A stretch of 26,353 nucleotides of DNA from JAZDKP01 sp043802925 (GTDB taxonomy: Bacteria; Fibrobacterota; OXYB2-FULL-49-7; JAEUSG01), in the NCBI GenBank assembly GCA_043802925.1, contig JAZDKP010000064.1, positions 1-26,353 on the forward strand. The letters run 5' to 3'. The notes beneath the pieces are model-generated. The model was not told the DNA's origin. It made no database searches and saw only the letters and a list, made by a program, of their open reading frames with translations. Of this stretch, positions 15,767 to 24,718 are shown piece after piece. Within the stretch, counting starts at the first letter, position 1, and the number at the start of each line of letters is the position of its first letter. The position numbers were made by a program, and so were the translations under genes.

Positions 15767-15776
15767 CCTCCGGAGG
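15767..15776 (+). promoter_or_regulatory. palindromic Shine-Dalgarno CCTCCGGAGG
   Basis: The ribosome-binding GGAGG of the first operon gene is the right half of a perfect 10-base palindrome, so its own complement lies immediately upstream. It sits 6 bases before the ATG at 15783. The strong Shine-Dalgarno supports that start; a regulatory role of the palindrome is unproven. Confidence 0.4.
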
Positions 15777-15782
15777 AATGCG

Positions 15783-16775
15783 ATGGATTTTGCCGGAAAA
15801 CGCTTTCTTGTCATCGGCGGTGCGGGTTTTGTGGGTTCCCACGTGGTGGACGAACTCATCAAGACGGACGCCAAAGAAATCATCATTTACGATAATTTCT
15901 TCCGCGGTGACATGACCAACATCGAGGACGCGCTCAAGGACAAACGCGTCTCCATTTTTCCCCATGGCGGCGACATCCTGCACGAAGACATCCTTAACAA
16001 AGCCATGGAGGGCATTGACGGCGTATTCCATCTCGCCGCGCTCTGGCTCCTCCAGTGCCACGAATACCCGCGCTCGGCCTTTGACGTCAACATTCGCGGC
16101 ACCTTCAATGTCATCGACGCCTGCATCAAAAACAAGGTCAAACGCGTGGTCTATTCCTCCTCGGCCTCGGTCTACGGCAATGCGCTCCAACTTCCCATGA
16201 CCGAAGAGCACCCCTACAATAACTTTACTTTTTACGGGGCCACCAAAATAGCCGGGGAGCACATGTTCAAGTCCCTCGGCAGCCGCTACGGCCTCAGCTG
16301 GGCGGGCTTACGCTATATGAACGTCTATGGCCCGCGCCAGGACTACAAAGGCGCGTATATTGCGGTCATGATGAAAATCCTCGACAACATCGACAAAGGC
16401 CTTCCCCCGGTGGTCTATGGCGACGGTTCCCAGCAGTACGATTTCGTCTATGTGGGCGATGTGGCCAGGTCCAACCTCTGCGCCATGAAGTCCGATGCAA
16501 ACGGGCAAAACTACAATGTGGGCCGCGGAATCGGGACCTCCATCAAGGAACTCTCAGAACTGCTTTTGCGCCTCACCGGGACCACGCTCAAGCTCAAGTA
16601 CGAACCCGCGGGCCAGACCTTTGTCACCAACCGGATCGGCTGCACTAAAAAAGCGGAAAAGGAAATCGGCTACCAGTGGTCCGTGGACCTCGAAGAGGGA
16701 ATGCAAAAGCTCATCGAATGGCGCAACGGGCACAAGGAAGCGGTGGAGAAAAAACGAAAGGCCGCCGGCGGATGA
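15783..16775 (+). CDS. NAD-dependent nucleotide-sugar epimerase/dehydratase (extended SDR)
   Basis: The 330-residue protein is an extended short-chain dehydrogenase. It has the NAD-binding GGAGFVGS motif (residues 12-19), the serine-rich VVYSSSASVYG segment, and the catalytic Y151-x3-K155 (FYGATKIAGE). RYMNVYGPRQ and the YGDGSQQYDFVYVGDVA stretch are typical of nucleotide-sugar epimerases and 4,6-dehydratases. HLAALWLLQCHEYPRSAF resembles WbmF/WcaG-like members. The exact sugar is not readable from sequence. It is the first gene of the operon and its TGA overlaps the next ATG (ATGA), so translation is coupled to the aminotransferase, in keeping with a shared route to an amino sugar. Confidence 0.9.
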   Translation: MDFAGKRFLVIGGAGFVGSHVVDELIKTDAKEIIIYDNFFRGDMTNIEDALKDKRVSIFPHGGDILHEDILNKAMEGIDGVFHLAALWLLQCHEYPRSAFDVNIRGTFNVIDACIKNKVKRVVYSSSASVYGNALQLPMTEEHPYNNFTFYGATKIAGEHMFKSLGSRYGLSWAGLRYMNVYGPRQDYKGAYIAVMMKILDNIDKGLPPVVYGDGSQQYDFVYVGDVARSNLCAMKSDANGQNYNVGRGIGTSIKELSELLLRLTGTTLKLKYEPAGQTFVTNRIGCTKKAEKEIGYQWSVDLEEGMQKLIEWRNGHKEAVEKKRKAAGG

Positions 16776-17887
16776 ACAAAATCCCGCTTATCAAGCCCTA
16801 CGTCACCGACGAAGTCAAGGCAAAAGTCTGCGAGGTCCTCGACAGCGCTTACCTGACCGAGGGACCGGTCACGCACGAGCTCGAGGAGCAGTTCCGGGCC
16901 TTTACCGGCGCAAAGCACGCCATTGCGGTCACCTCCTGCACCACAGGCCTTGAAATCGCGCTCCGGGCCCTGGACATCGGAAAAGGCGACGAGGTCATTG
17001 TTCCGGACTACACCTACCCGGCCACGGCCGACGTGGTCGAAATCGTGGGCGCCAAAATTGTCATCGTCGATGTATCCTCCGATACCATGCTTGTCAATTA
17101 CGACGCGCTCGAAAAGGCGATCACAAAGAAGACAAAGGCCATCATCCCGGTGTCCCTCTTTGGCAATCCGCTCGATTACGAACGGCTGAAAAAAATCAAA
17201 CGGAAACACAAAGTCGCGGTCATCGAAGACGCGGCCTGCGCCATTGGCGCGGAATACAAGGGCGGGAAGGTCGGGAGCTTTGCGGATATCACGGTCTTCA
17301 GCCTGCACCCCCGTAAGTTTATCACCACGGGTGAAGGCGGCATCATCACCACCGATAACACCCGGTGGGCGGAGTGGATGAATTCCTACAAGCACTTTGG
17401 CATGGGAAAGGCCACGGCGCGCGAGGCCGTCCGGTTCAAACGCATCGGCACCAACTACAAGCTCAGCAACATCCAGTCCGCAGTAGGCGTGGTCCAGATG
17501 CGCCACGTGGACGAACTGCTCTCGCGCCGCCGCGTCCTGGCCGCACAGTACGACCGGCTTTTGGCCGGGGTCCCCGGGGTTGATATCCCGGTCCTGACGC
17601 CGGGCGGGGTCCATTCCTACCAGTCCTATTGCGTCTTTCTCGGGCCGCGCAACAAGGCGCTTGCCTCTTTGCGCAGCGAGGGCATTGAAGTTCAGATAGG
17701 CACCTATTCCCTGCATATGCACGCAGCGTTCAAGGCGAATAAAAACTGCCGCATTACCGGTAAAATGAAGGGCAGTCGTTTCGCCTTTGACCACTGCCTC
17801 GCCCTTCCGCTCTTCCACGACCTTTCCGCCAATGAGCAGCAGCGCGTTGTGGACGGGCTGTCGCGTATTCTTTCACAGGAAGGCTGA
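16772..17887 (+). CDS. DegT/DnrJ/EryC1-family PLP-dependent sugar aminotransferase
   Basis: The 371-residue protein begins at the ATG that overlaps the epimerase stop; the open frame extends further upstream but MNKIPLIKPYV is the normal family N terminus. The internal aldimine lysine is K182 in SLHPRKFITTGEGG, and D153 in IEDAACAIGA should contact the pyridine nitrogen. VTSCTTGLEIAL is the phosphate-binding region. Family members transfer an amino group, usually from glutamate, to C3 or C4 of keto-sugar nucleotides. With the epimerase/dehydratase before it, this suggests synthesis of a nucleotide-activated amino sugar. A 14-base gap separates it from the asparagine synthase-like gene. Confidence 0.93.
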   Translation: MNKIPLIKPYVTDEVKAKVCEVLDSAYLTEGPVTHELEEQFRAFTGAKHAIAVTSCTTGLEIALRALDIGKGDEVIVPDYTYPATADVVEIVGAKIVIVDVSSDTMLVNYDALEKAITKKTKAIIPVSLFGNPLDYERLKKIKRKHKVAVIEDAACAIGAEYKGGKVGSFADITVFSLHPRKFITTGEGGIITTDNTRWAEWMNSYKHFGMGKATAREAVRFKRIGTNYKLSNIQSAVGVVQMRHVDELLSRRRVLAAQYDRLLAGVPGVDIPVLTPGGVHSYQSYCVFLGPRNKALASLRSEGIEVQIGTYSLHMHAAFKANKNCRITGKMKGSRFAFDHCLALPLFHDLSANEQQRVVDGLSRILSQEG

Positions 17888-17901
17888 TAAACCAATCCCC
17901 C

Positions 17902-19779
17902 ATGTGCGGCATAGCGGGCATCTTTAACGTTAACGGCGAGCCCGTCTCACCTGTTTTGCTGCGCAAAATGACCGACGCCATCGCCCATCGTGGGCCCGAC
18001 GGCGAAGGTTTCTTCATCGACAGTTTTGTGGGGCTCGCGCACCGGCGCCTGGCCATCATCGACCTGTCGCCGGCCGGGCACCAGCCCATGCTCTCTGCGG
18101 ACGGCCAGTACGCGCTTGTTTACAATGGCGAAGTCTACAATTTCAAGGAATTGCGAAAGGAACTCGAAGGCCTGGGGTATCGTTTCCGTTCGCGCAGTGA
18201 CACCGAAGTGGTGCTGAACGCCTACATCGCCTGGGGTGAAAAGGCGCTCGCACGCTTTAACGGCATGTTTGCCTTTGCCGTGTGGGACAAAAACCGGCAG
18301 GAACTTTTCATGGCGCGCGACCGTTATGGCATCAAGCCGCTTTATTATACTTTTCAGGGGCACCATTTTATTTTCGGGTCCGAAATCAAGGCCATCCTTT
18401 CCCACCCGTCCTACCGGACCGAGGTGGACAAGCCCGGCATGCTCGAATATTTTACTTTCCAGAACTTTTTCACGGATCGGACCCTGTTCAAGGGCGTCCA
18501 GCTCTTTCCGGCCGGGACCTACGCCCGGTTGCCGCTCAGCGCGCACGGGTTTTCGGAAAAAGTCCAATATTGGGACCCGGTTTACGCCGAACCGGACCCG
18601 CCCCTCTCTGAAACCGAGTACATAGAAGAACTGGATCGCCTTTTCAACCAGGCGGTGCGCCGCCAGCTGGTCAGTGACGTGGACGTGGGGTCCTTCCTTT
18701 CCGGGGGCATCGATTCGGGTTCCGTCACCGCCATTGCCGCAAAGTACCTGCCCTATATCAAGACCTTTACCTGCGGCTTTGACCTGCATTCCTGCAGCGG
18801 TCTCGAATACCGCGATTTTGATGAACGCGAAAAAGCGGAATACATGTCGTACCTCTTCAAAACCGAGCATTACGAAATGGTGCTCAAGTCCGGCGACATG
18901 GAGCGCGTCATGCCCCACCTCACCGAACATCTCGAGGAACCGCGCGTGGGGCAGAGCTACCCTAATTTTTATGTTTCCCAGCTCGCCAGCAAGTTTGTCA
19001 AGGTCATCCTCACAGGCACGGGCGGCGACGAATTTTTTGCCGGGTACCCGTGGCGCTATTACCGGGCGGTGGTCAATACCAATTTTGACGATTACATCGC
19101 GAAGTATTACGGGTTCTGGCAGCGGCTGATTGCCAATGCGAATCTCAAGAACGTCTTTGCGCCCGTCTGGGGCGATGTCAGCGGCGTGTGGACGCAGAAT
19201 ATTTTCCGTGACGTTTTTTCCAAACATGCCCCGAGCCTGACCCGGCCCGAGGACTACGTCAACCATTCGCTTTACTTTGAAATCAAGACGTTCCTCCAGG
19301 GCCTGCTTGTGGTGGAAGACAAACTCTCCATGGCGCACGGGCTCGAATCACGCGTCCCGTTTCTTGACAACGACCTGGTCGATTTTTCCCTGCGTGTGCC
19401 GGTCCGCTTCAAGCTGGGCAACCTTCAGGAGGTGGTGCGCCTCAATGAAAACGAGCCGGGCAACAAGGCGGGCAAGTATTTTGAAAAGACGAATGACGGC
19501 AAGCTCATTTTGCGCAAGGTCATGGAACGCTATGTGCCGCGCGAGGTCACCCAGCGCGAAAAGCGCGGTTTTTCCGCGCCCGACGACAACTGGTTCAAGG
19601 GCGACAGCATCGAGTTTGTGCGCCGTAAACTTTACTTCCGTAACGCGCGCATCTACGAGTACATGGACCGCAAGGCCGTGCAGGAGCTGGTGGACCTGCA
19701 CCTGCAGGGCAAGGAGAACAAGCGGCTGCTCATCTGGTCGTTGCTTTATTTTGAGCAGTTCTGCGAAACGTTTCTGTAA
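17902..19779 (+). CDS. asnB: asparagine synthase-like glutamine amidotransferase
   Basis: The 625-residue product has both AsnB domains. The class II glutaminase domain starts with MCGIAGIF, leaving Cys2 as the nucleophile after methionine removal, and includes HRGPDGEG and the LVYNGEVYNF region. The synthase domain has the ATP pyrophosphatase loop SFLSGGIDSG (about residues 264-273) and GTGGDEFFAGYPWRYY. Housekeeping AsnB makes asparagine from aspartate, but paralogues inside polysaccharide clusters amidate sugar carboxylates such as uronic acids. Its position between a sugar aminotransferase and glycosyltransferases favours the second role by inference. Only 4 bases separate it from the next gene. 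Confidence 0.9.
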   Translation: MCGIAGIFNVNGEPVSPVLLRKMTDAIAHRGPDGEGFFIDSFVGLAHRRLAIIDLSPAGHQPMLSADGQYALVYNGEVYNFKELRKELEGLGYRFRSRSDTEVVLNAYIAWGEKALARFNGMFAFAVWDKNRQELFMARDRYGIKPLYYTFQGHHFIFGSEIKAILSHPSYRTEVDKPGMLEYFTFQNFFTDRTLFKGVQLFPAGTYARLPLSAHGFSEKVQYWDPVYAEPDPPLSETEYIEELDRLFNQAVRRQLVSDVDVGSFLSGGIDSGSVTAIAAKYLPYIKTFTCGFDLHSCSGLEYRDFDEREKAEYMSYLFKTEHYEMVLKSGDMERVMPHLTEHLEEPRVGQSYPNFYVSQLASKFVKVILTGTGGDEFFAGYPWRYYRAVVNTNFDDYIAKYYGFWQRLIANANLKNVFAPVWGDVSGVWTQNIFRDVFSKHAPSLTRPEDYVNHSLYFEIKTFLQGLLVVEDKLSMAHGLESRVPFLDNDLVDFSLRVPVRFKLGNLQEVVRLNENEPGNKAGKYFEKTNDGKLILRKVMERYVPREVTQREKRGFSAPDDNWFKGDSIEFVRRKLYFRNARIYEYMDRKAVQELVDLHLQGKENKRLLIWSLLYFEQFCETFL

Positions 19780-19783
19780 ACGG

Positions 19784-20992
19784 ATGAACGAAACCATGAC
19801 ACACGAACGCATACTGGAAGGCGAGGCGCTCTTTTCCGCCGGCAAACTCAACGAGGCCGAAGAGAGCTTTCTGCTCGCGCTGAAGGAAAACCCCCGGGAA
19901 CCGGTGGCCTTGAACAACCTGGGTGTCATTGCCTACAAACGGCAGGAGTACGACAAGGCGCGCGATCTTTTCAAGCAGGCGCTGGCCATGGACCCGCTTT
20001 ATGTCAGCGCGCGTGAAAACTTAAGCGAGTTGCCCAAGGCCGCGCTGGGGACGCCGTTTCTGGTGCGGGGCCGCCGCATCACGGTCCTGTCCGAAGGGGA
20101 CGCGGACTTCAGCCGGCTGTGCCTGGCCTATTTCGGGAACAATAACAAAGTCCGTGAGGTACGCTCCCTTTCCGACGGCGAGGCCGCTGCCCTGGCCGGT
20201 GGCGCGGACATCGTGATTGCCGCCTCCCTCAACCCGGCGCTTTCCGCGCTGCTTTTGCACAAAGGCGCCCTCCGGGTGATTGCGCGCGTCAAGGGTACCG
20301 AGCGGCTGTTCGCTCCGGCCTTCCCATGGAACACACTCGATGGCGTCATTTTTCCGGCCGTGCATGTCCGCGCGGCGGCGGAACTTATGGCGGGTCCCGG
20401 CGTACGCCTGCCCGAAAGCGGGATCCTCCCCGACGGCCTGGATATGAATTTTTACCCGGTGTATAAAAACGGTCCGGGCCGCAATGTCTGCTTTTTCGGG
20501 AACGCGAATGCGGCCCATGGCATTTCCTTTCTCGTGCAGTGCATTGCGCAGGCCGTAGCCCGGGGTGAACAGTTCCGTTTTCATATCGCGGGCGAGTTTG
20601 AGGACCCGCGCTACGGAACCTATCTCATGCACTTGCTCAAGGAACTGGATCTCGGTCGTTATGTCACTTTCTACGGCAAGTTCAAGGAACCTGTCACGTT
20701 TCTACGCGACATGAATTTTGTCGTCAATACCAGCGAACACGAGGGAATGCCGTCTGAACTCGTCAAGGCCATGGCTTGTGGTATCCGGCCGTTGGTCCGT
20801 GCCTGGCAAGGGGCCGCGGCCTTGTTCCCGGAAAAGGACCTGTTCCGCACGCCCGGTGAGTTCGCGGCCCTGCTCATGGACGGGGCTTACCGGCCTGTGG
20901 AGATTCGCGAATGGGCCGCCGTGCATTTTAATGCGGTACAGGCGGCCCCGCGTGTGGATGAGTTTGTCCACCGGGTGACGACCCGGGCCTGA
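19784..20992 (+). CDS. TPR-containing family 4-like glycosyltransferase
   Basis: The 402-residue protein starts with about two tetratricopeptide repeats (residues 6-80: EGEALFSAGKLNEAEESF, LNNLGVIAYKRQEYDKARDL) followed by a GT-B fold. The C-terminal half has the GT4-type pattern: NVCFFGNANAAHGISFL, FHIAGEFED, VTFYGKFKEP and NTSEHEGMPSELVKAMACG. In the usual E-x7-E motif the first glutamate is present (E320) but the second is K328. The ATG at 19784 is 4 bases after the asnB stop; the frame is open upstream but inside asnB, and an ATG at 19796 is a second choice. Likely transfers a sugar in surface-glycan assembly; donor and acceptor unknown. Confidence 0.8.
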   Translation: MNETMTHERILEGEALFSAGKLNEAEESFLLALKENPREPVALNNLGVIAYKRQEYDKARDLFKQALAMDPLYVSARENLSELPKAALGTPFLVRGRRITVLSEGDADFSRLCLAYFGNNNKVREVRSLSDGEAAALAGGADIVIAASLNPALSALLLHKGALRVIARVKGTERLFAPAFPWNTLDGVIFPAVHVRAAAELMAGPGVRLPESGILPDGLDMNFYPVYKNGPGRNVCFFGNANAAHGISFLVQCIAQAVARGEQFRFHIAGEFEDPRYGTYLMHLLKELDLGRYVTFYGKFKEPVTFLRDMNFVVNTSEHEGMPSELVKAMACGIRPLVRAWQGAAALFPEKDLFRTPGEFAALLMDGAYRPVEIREWAAVHFNAVQAAPRVDEFVHRVTTRA

Positions 20993-21020
20993 AATTTAAA
21001 GAAAAACAAAGGAAACGTGC

Positions 21021-23663
21021 ATGGAAACCGCGGCCATTAATCTCACCGGAAAACGGATCCTTCTTGTGGTCCCGGAGCGCCGTGTATGGCTGTGGGAGCC
21101 GTTCCGCCGGTTTTTTGCGGATCGCAGTATGGTCACCATCGGCAACGCGGGCGACGCGGCCGCGCTTCGCGCCCGGGTTTCCGTTTCGGATATTGTCATC
21201 GCGCTTGCAGGCAACGCAGCGCTCAAACAACTCACGGCCGAAAAAGGGAAGGCCCTGCTCGTGGCCTGGTTGCAAAACGATGAAATCCTGTCCGATGATT
21301 TCAAGGACGTTCGGTGGAAAGCGGTGGACTGTGTTCTCTTTGCCGCGGAGCATCTGCGCGGTCCTGCTCATGAAATGTGGCCCTCGCTGTTGGACGCCCT
21401 TCCACAATTGGTTGTTTCGAACAGTGCGGACCTGGTGGCCGCTGAATTTCATGCCCGTCAACCGGGCAAAAATTTCGCTTTTGTGGGCCCGCTTTCGGCC
21501 GATCAGGGGCTCGATACCCTCCTGCAGTCCTTTCATGCCGCCGTTCAGGTGCGGGAGGACGCGCTCCTGCATTTGGCCGGCCGGTTCGGGGATCCTTCGG
21601 CCGAGGCCGTGTTCCGATACCATGCACAAGCGCTGGGTCTCGAAGAACGTCTTTTCTTTTACGATGCGGTGGAAGATCCCGCGTTTTTCCTCAAGGACAT
21701 GCATTACCTTTTCCACTGTGCTCCCTGGGCCGGCTGCCCGGCTGAGGTCGTGCTCGCACTCGCGTCAGGCGTCATGCCGTTGGTCCATAGTTTTCCCGGT
21801 GCACGGGCGCTTTTTCCGGGGTATGTCTACGGTTCGCTCGAGGAGCTTCCGGCCCTGCTCAGGGATTCGGCCTACAATCCGGTCGCGTGCCGTGCGCTGG
21901 TCCAAGAACGGTTCAGCGCGGAAAAGGACCTGCCGACCCTTGAAACTTTCCTTGCCGAGGCGTTCGCGCGGCAGGAGAGAGCACAGACCGTGCCCGTTAT
22001 GCCGGGTGTGGCCGAAGGCAAGGGCCCCGTGTCGGACTTGGCGCCAGCGTCTCCTGCGGAGGCGCGTGCCGCAGGCGATGTCTGGCCCGAGGCCAGGGCC
22101 GAATACCAGTGGACCTTTCCGGACTCGGCCTTCAATTTCTCGGCCGACGCACGGCAGCAGGCGCTCATCGCCGAGGCCAGAAAACAGAATACGGCCGGAA
22201 AGTTGGAGATTGCCGCGGCTTCGCTGCTCCGGGTCCTCCGTGCGTCAGGTTACGCGCAAGATGATTTACTCTCCGAGCTGCTCAAAATCCAGCAGACGCA
22301 GGACGACATCCCAGCCATGCGGCAGGTTCTCCGGCGCTTTGCGGTCGCGGCGCTTGAAAAAGGGCAACTGGACAGGTTTCTTTCCTATGCCTATTATTCC
22401 ATTTACGCTGAAAACCATTTTGCTAAAAACCCCAACTACCAACATACCGTGCTCGACGAAGACCTCAATTCGTACATACGCCTGCTGGCCGCTTCGCATC
22501 CTCTTCGGCAGTGGGTGGCAGGCGCACTCCGGCCCAAAACGCAATGGAAACCCGGGGAGCCGTTGCGGGTGGGCTTTGTCCTGGAAGGGCTGGACGCCAA
22601 GCAGGCGCCCATCCGTGAATATCTGCCCCTGGCGGAACATCGCGACCGCGCGGCATTCGAGGTTTGTTTTTATTCAAGGTGGTTCCTTGATGGCCCGCTT
22701 TCCCGGCAGCAGGACCACCGGAGCACGGTCCGGTTCCTGGAGGGCCTGGGCTGTACGGTCCGGACCCCGGCCGCTGAAATACCGCCTTTGGCCCAGGTTG
22801 ACTTTCTCGCCAAATCCATTGTCCAGGACCGCATCGACATCCTGGTTTTTCAGACGACCCATTTTGTGCCTGTGTATAATTTCCTCTCCTGCCTTCATGC
22901 CGCGCCCTGTCAGGCCGAGGTGGAACACCAGCAGAGCGAACATTCGCATGAAATGGACCTCATTTTCACACCGACCAAGCTGTCCCTCGACAGCACAGCC
23001 GACACCGCGCCGCCCATCATATCGCATTCTGTTAAATCTTCCACTGCGGCCCATCCGCGTGCGGCATTTGGCATACCCAACGACGCGGTCGTGCTCGTCA
23101 GCGTCAACCGGGGCGTCCGTTACGATCAGCGTTTGTTCTGGGATGAGATGGAGCCGCTCCTCAAGCGCCATCCCAATCTTTACTTCATGGCTTTGGGCCG
23201 TGAAAACCTCGGGGACCTGCTTCCCGAAACATCGGACGTGCGGCGCCGCGTCGTCACTCCCGGCTACCGCAAGGACGTTCCGGAATTCCTGAAAATGGCG
23301 GACATCTACGTTGACCTGTTTCCCTCCGGCGGCGGTTCCTCGGTGATTGAGGCCATGCAGTGCCGCCTGCCGGTGGTCACCTTTTCCCAGAACTTTGCAG
23401 TTCCCTACGACATCAAGCATGAGACCGTGGGCTCCTCTTTTGTCGAGGACCCCGAACTCGTCATTCCCTGCGGCGGGCTTTCGGCATGGCGGGGCGTCAT
23501 GGAACGGCTCATCTGTGACCGCGCGTGGCGTGAGGAAAAGGGGAAAAAGATGGCAGAGCTCTCCGCCAAGTACGAGCCCACGCGCGTGACAGAACGCTTT
23601 TACGCGTTGCTGACCGCAACATTCGACAAGAAAAGGAAGGCGTCGTGGAAGTCCGTGGGCTGA
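21021..23663 (+). CDS. large two-module glycosyltransferase (GT4-like plus GT41-like)
   Basis: The 880-residue protein has three parts. Residues 10-315 resemble a GT-B glycosyltransferase and are similar to the C-terminal half of the preceding gene (VMPLVHSFPGARALFP against IRPLVRAWQGAAALFP), but the E-x7-E motif is lost (APWAGCPAEVVLALASG). Residues 320-370 are a proline/alanine-rich linker. Residues 375-500 are helical and TPR-like. Residues 514-870 form a second GT-B module: PLRVGFVLEG, DRIDILVFQTTHF, HAAPCQAE, VLVSVNRGVRYDQ, GYRKDVPEFLKMADIYVD, and PSGGGSSVIEAMQCRLPVVTF with E777, like the C-terminal half of SPINDLY/OGT (GT41) and HMW1C-type enzymes. The first module may be a non-catalytic binding domain. 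Its start has a GGA Shine-Dalgarno 28 bases after the previous gene. Confidence 0.75.
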   Translation: METAAINLTGKRILLVVPERRVWLWEPFRRFFADRSMVTIGNAGDAAALRARVSVSDIVIALAGNAALKQLTAEKGKALLVAWLQNDEILSDDFKDVRWKAVDCVLFAAEHLRGPAHEMWPSLLDALPQLVVSNSADLVAAEFHARQPGKNFAFVGPLSADQGLDTLLQSFHAAVQVREDALLHLAGRFGDPSAEAVFRYHAQALGLEERLFFYDAVEDPAFFLKDMHYLFHCAPWAGCPAEVVLALASGVMPLVHSFPGARALFPGYVYGSLEELPALLRDSAYNPVACRALVQERFSAEKDLPTLETFLAEAFARQERAQTVPVMPGVAEGKGPVSDLAPASPAEARAAGDVWPEARAEYQWTFPDSAFNFSADARQQALIAEARKQNTAGKLEIAAASLLRVLRASGYAQDDLLSELLKIQQTQDDIPAMRQVLRRFAVAALEKGQLDRFLSYAYYSIYAENHFAKNPNYQHTVLDEDLNSYIRLLAASHPLRQWVAGALRPKTQWKPGEPLRVGFVLEGLDAKQAPIREYLPLAEHRDRAAFEVCFYSRWFLDGPLSRQQDHRSTVRFLEGLGCTVRTPAAEIPPLAQVDFLAKSIVQDRIDILVFQTTHFVPVYNFLSCLHAAPCQAEVEHQQSEHSHEMDLIFTPTKLSLDSTADTAPPIISHSVKSSTAAHPRAAFGIPNDAVVLVSVNRGVRYDQRLFWDEMEPLLKRHPNLYFMALGRENLGDLLPETSDVRRRVVTPGYRKDVPEFLKMADIYVDLFPSGGGSSVIEAMQCRLPVVTFSQNFAVPYDIKHETVGSSFVEDPELVIPCGGLSAWRGVMERLICDRAWREEKGKKMAELSAKYEPTRVTERFYALLTATFDKKRKASWKSVG

Positions 23664-24718
23664 CCGACAACGACGGCGCCCTGCTCGACGCTTGGCTGCT
23701 CCACGCACCCGATACCCTGCTCTACGCTTCGGACAAGTACCGCCGTTTCCTCAAAATCATGACCAACGCCGAAGACCGCTACCTGGGCGCGTTTCTTGAT
23801 GGGACGCTTGCCGGCCTCCTGCCTCTTTTCATCCGCCGCGTTCCGGGCTGCCCCGCGGTCGTCAACTCCCTGCCTTTTTACGGGAGCAACGGCGGCTTCC
23901 TTCTCGACCGGGCACTTCCCGAAACCCAACGCATTGCGGCCCGGACGGCGCTTCTCTCCGCGTATCGCGACCTGTTGAAAGGAATGGAATACTTAAGTGC
24001 CACGCTCGTGGACTCGCCCTTTGCGGATGCGCTTGAGCGCGAAACCGGCCCCGCGGATTTCACGGACATGCGCTTCGGGCAAATCACCGTACTCCCCGAA
24101 ACCGTCACGGATTCCCTGTTCGACAACCCGCTCCTGGACCTCTTCCATGTAAAAACGCGGAACGCGCTGCGCAAGCCGTATAAGGAAGGCGTCACCTGCG
24201 GCGTGGAGAACACGCCCGAGGCCTTTGACGCCCTCGTCCGCCTGCATGTCGCGGGCATGGAAAGTATCGGCGGCAAACCCAAGACCCCGGAGTTTTTCAG
24301 GGCCGTGCGCCAACTCTTTTCCCCTTCCGAAATGCCGCTGTACATTGCCCGGCACCAGGGACGCATCCTCGCCGCGCTCCTGCTGTTCCGGTTCAACCGG
24401 ACCGTCGAATATTTCACCCCGGCCAGCGACGGCGAAGCCCGTTCCCTTCAGCCCATGAGTATGCTTATTTTTGAATCCATGAAGCAGGCCGTGCGCGACG
24501 GTTACCGATATTACAACTTCGGCGGCACCTGGAAAAACCAGGAATCGCTTTACCGGTTCAAGCAGCGCTGGGGCGCGCGCGACTTCAACTATACCTACCA
24601 TGTCACGCTCGGCCGGCCCGCGGTCGAAGTCCGGGCCATGGGAAAGGCCGCGCTTCTGGAACGGTACCCCTATTTTTTCACCATCCCGTTTGATCAACTG
24701 GAGAAAGGAAACCCATGA
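23645..24718 (+). CDS. FemAB/GNAT-like acyl- or aminoacyltransferase
   Basis: The 357-residue product begins at a GTG (23645) that overlaps the end of the glycosyltransferase gene by 19 bases; AAGGAAGG sits 4 bases upstream, which decides this start. Residues about 190-330 have the acetyltransferase-6 (GNAT fold) pattern of FemAB-like proteins: ALRKPYKEG, MPLYIARHQGRILAALLLF, SMLIFESMKQAVRDGYRYYNFGG and SLYRFKQRWGA. Family members transfer acyl or aminoacyl groups to amines in cell-wall or exopolysaccharide precursors. Here an N-acylation of the amino sugar made upstream is plausible. Its stop overlaps the next ATG (ATGA at 24715-24718). Confidence 0.75.
   Translation: MEVRGLTDNDGALLDAWLLHAPDTLLYASDKYRRFLKIMTNAEDRYLGAFLDGTLAGLLPLFIRRVPGCPAVVNSLPFYGSNGGFLLDRALPETQRIAARTALLSAYRDLLKGMEYLSATLVDSPFADALERETGPADFTDMRFGQITVLPETVTDSLFDNPLLDLFHVKTRNALRKPYKEGVTCGVENTPEAFDALVRLHVAGMESIGGKPKTPEFFRAVRQLFSPSEMPLYIARHQGRILAALLLFRFNRTVEYFTPASDGEARSLQPMSMLIFESMKQAVRDGYRYYNFGGTWKNQESLYRFKQRWGARDFNYTYHVTLGRPAVEVRAMGKAALLERYPYFFTIPFDQLEKGNP

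Noticed and set aside
16670..17818. A 382-codon minus-strand open frame opposite the aminotransferase
   Set aside because: Antisense to a gene with an intact PLP lysine and conserved motifs; no domain seen in the shadow product.
17947..19338. A 463-codon minus-strand open frame opposite the asparagine synthase gene
   Set aside because: It lies wholly antisense to a gene with unmistakable AsnB motifs and shows no recognisable domain or ribosome-binding site.
21064..23292. A 742-codon plus-strand open frame inside the large glycosyltransferase gene
   Set aside because: The product is arginine/serine/proline-rich with no family motif, as expected from a shifted frame of GC-rich coding DNA; the 880-residue frame has clear glycosyltransferase motifs.
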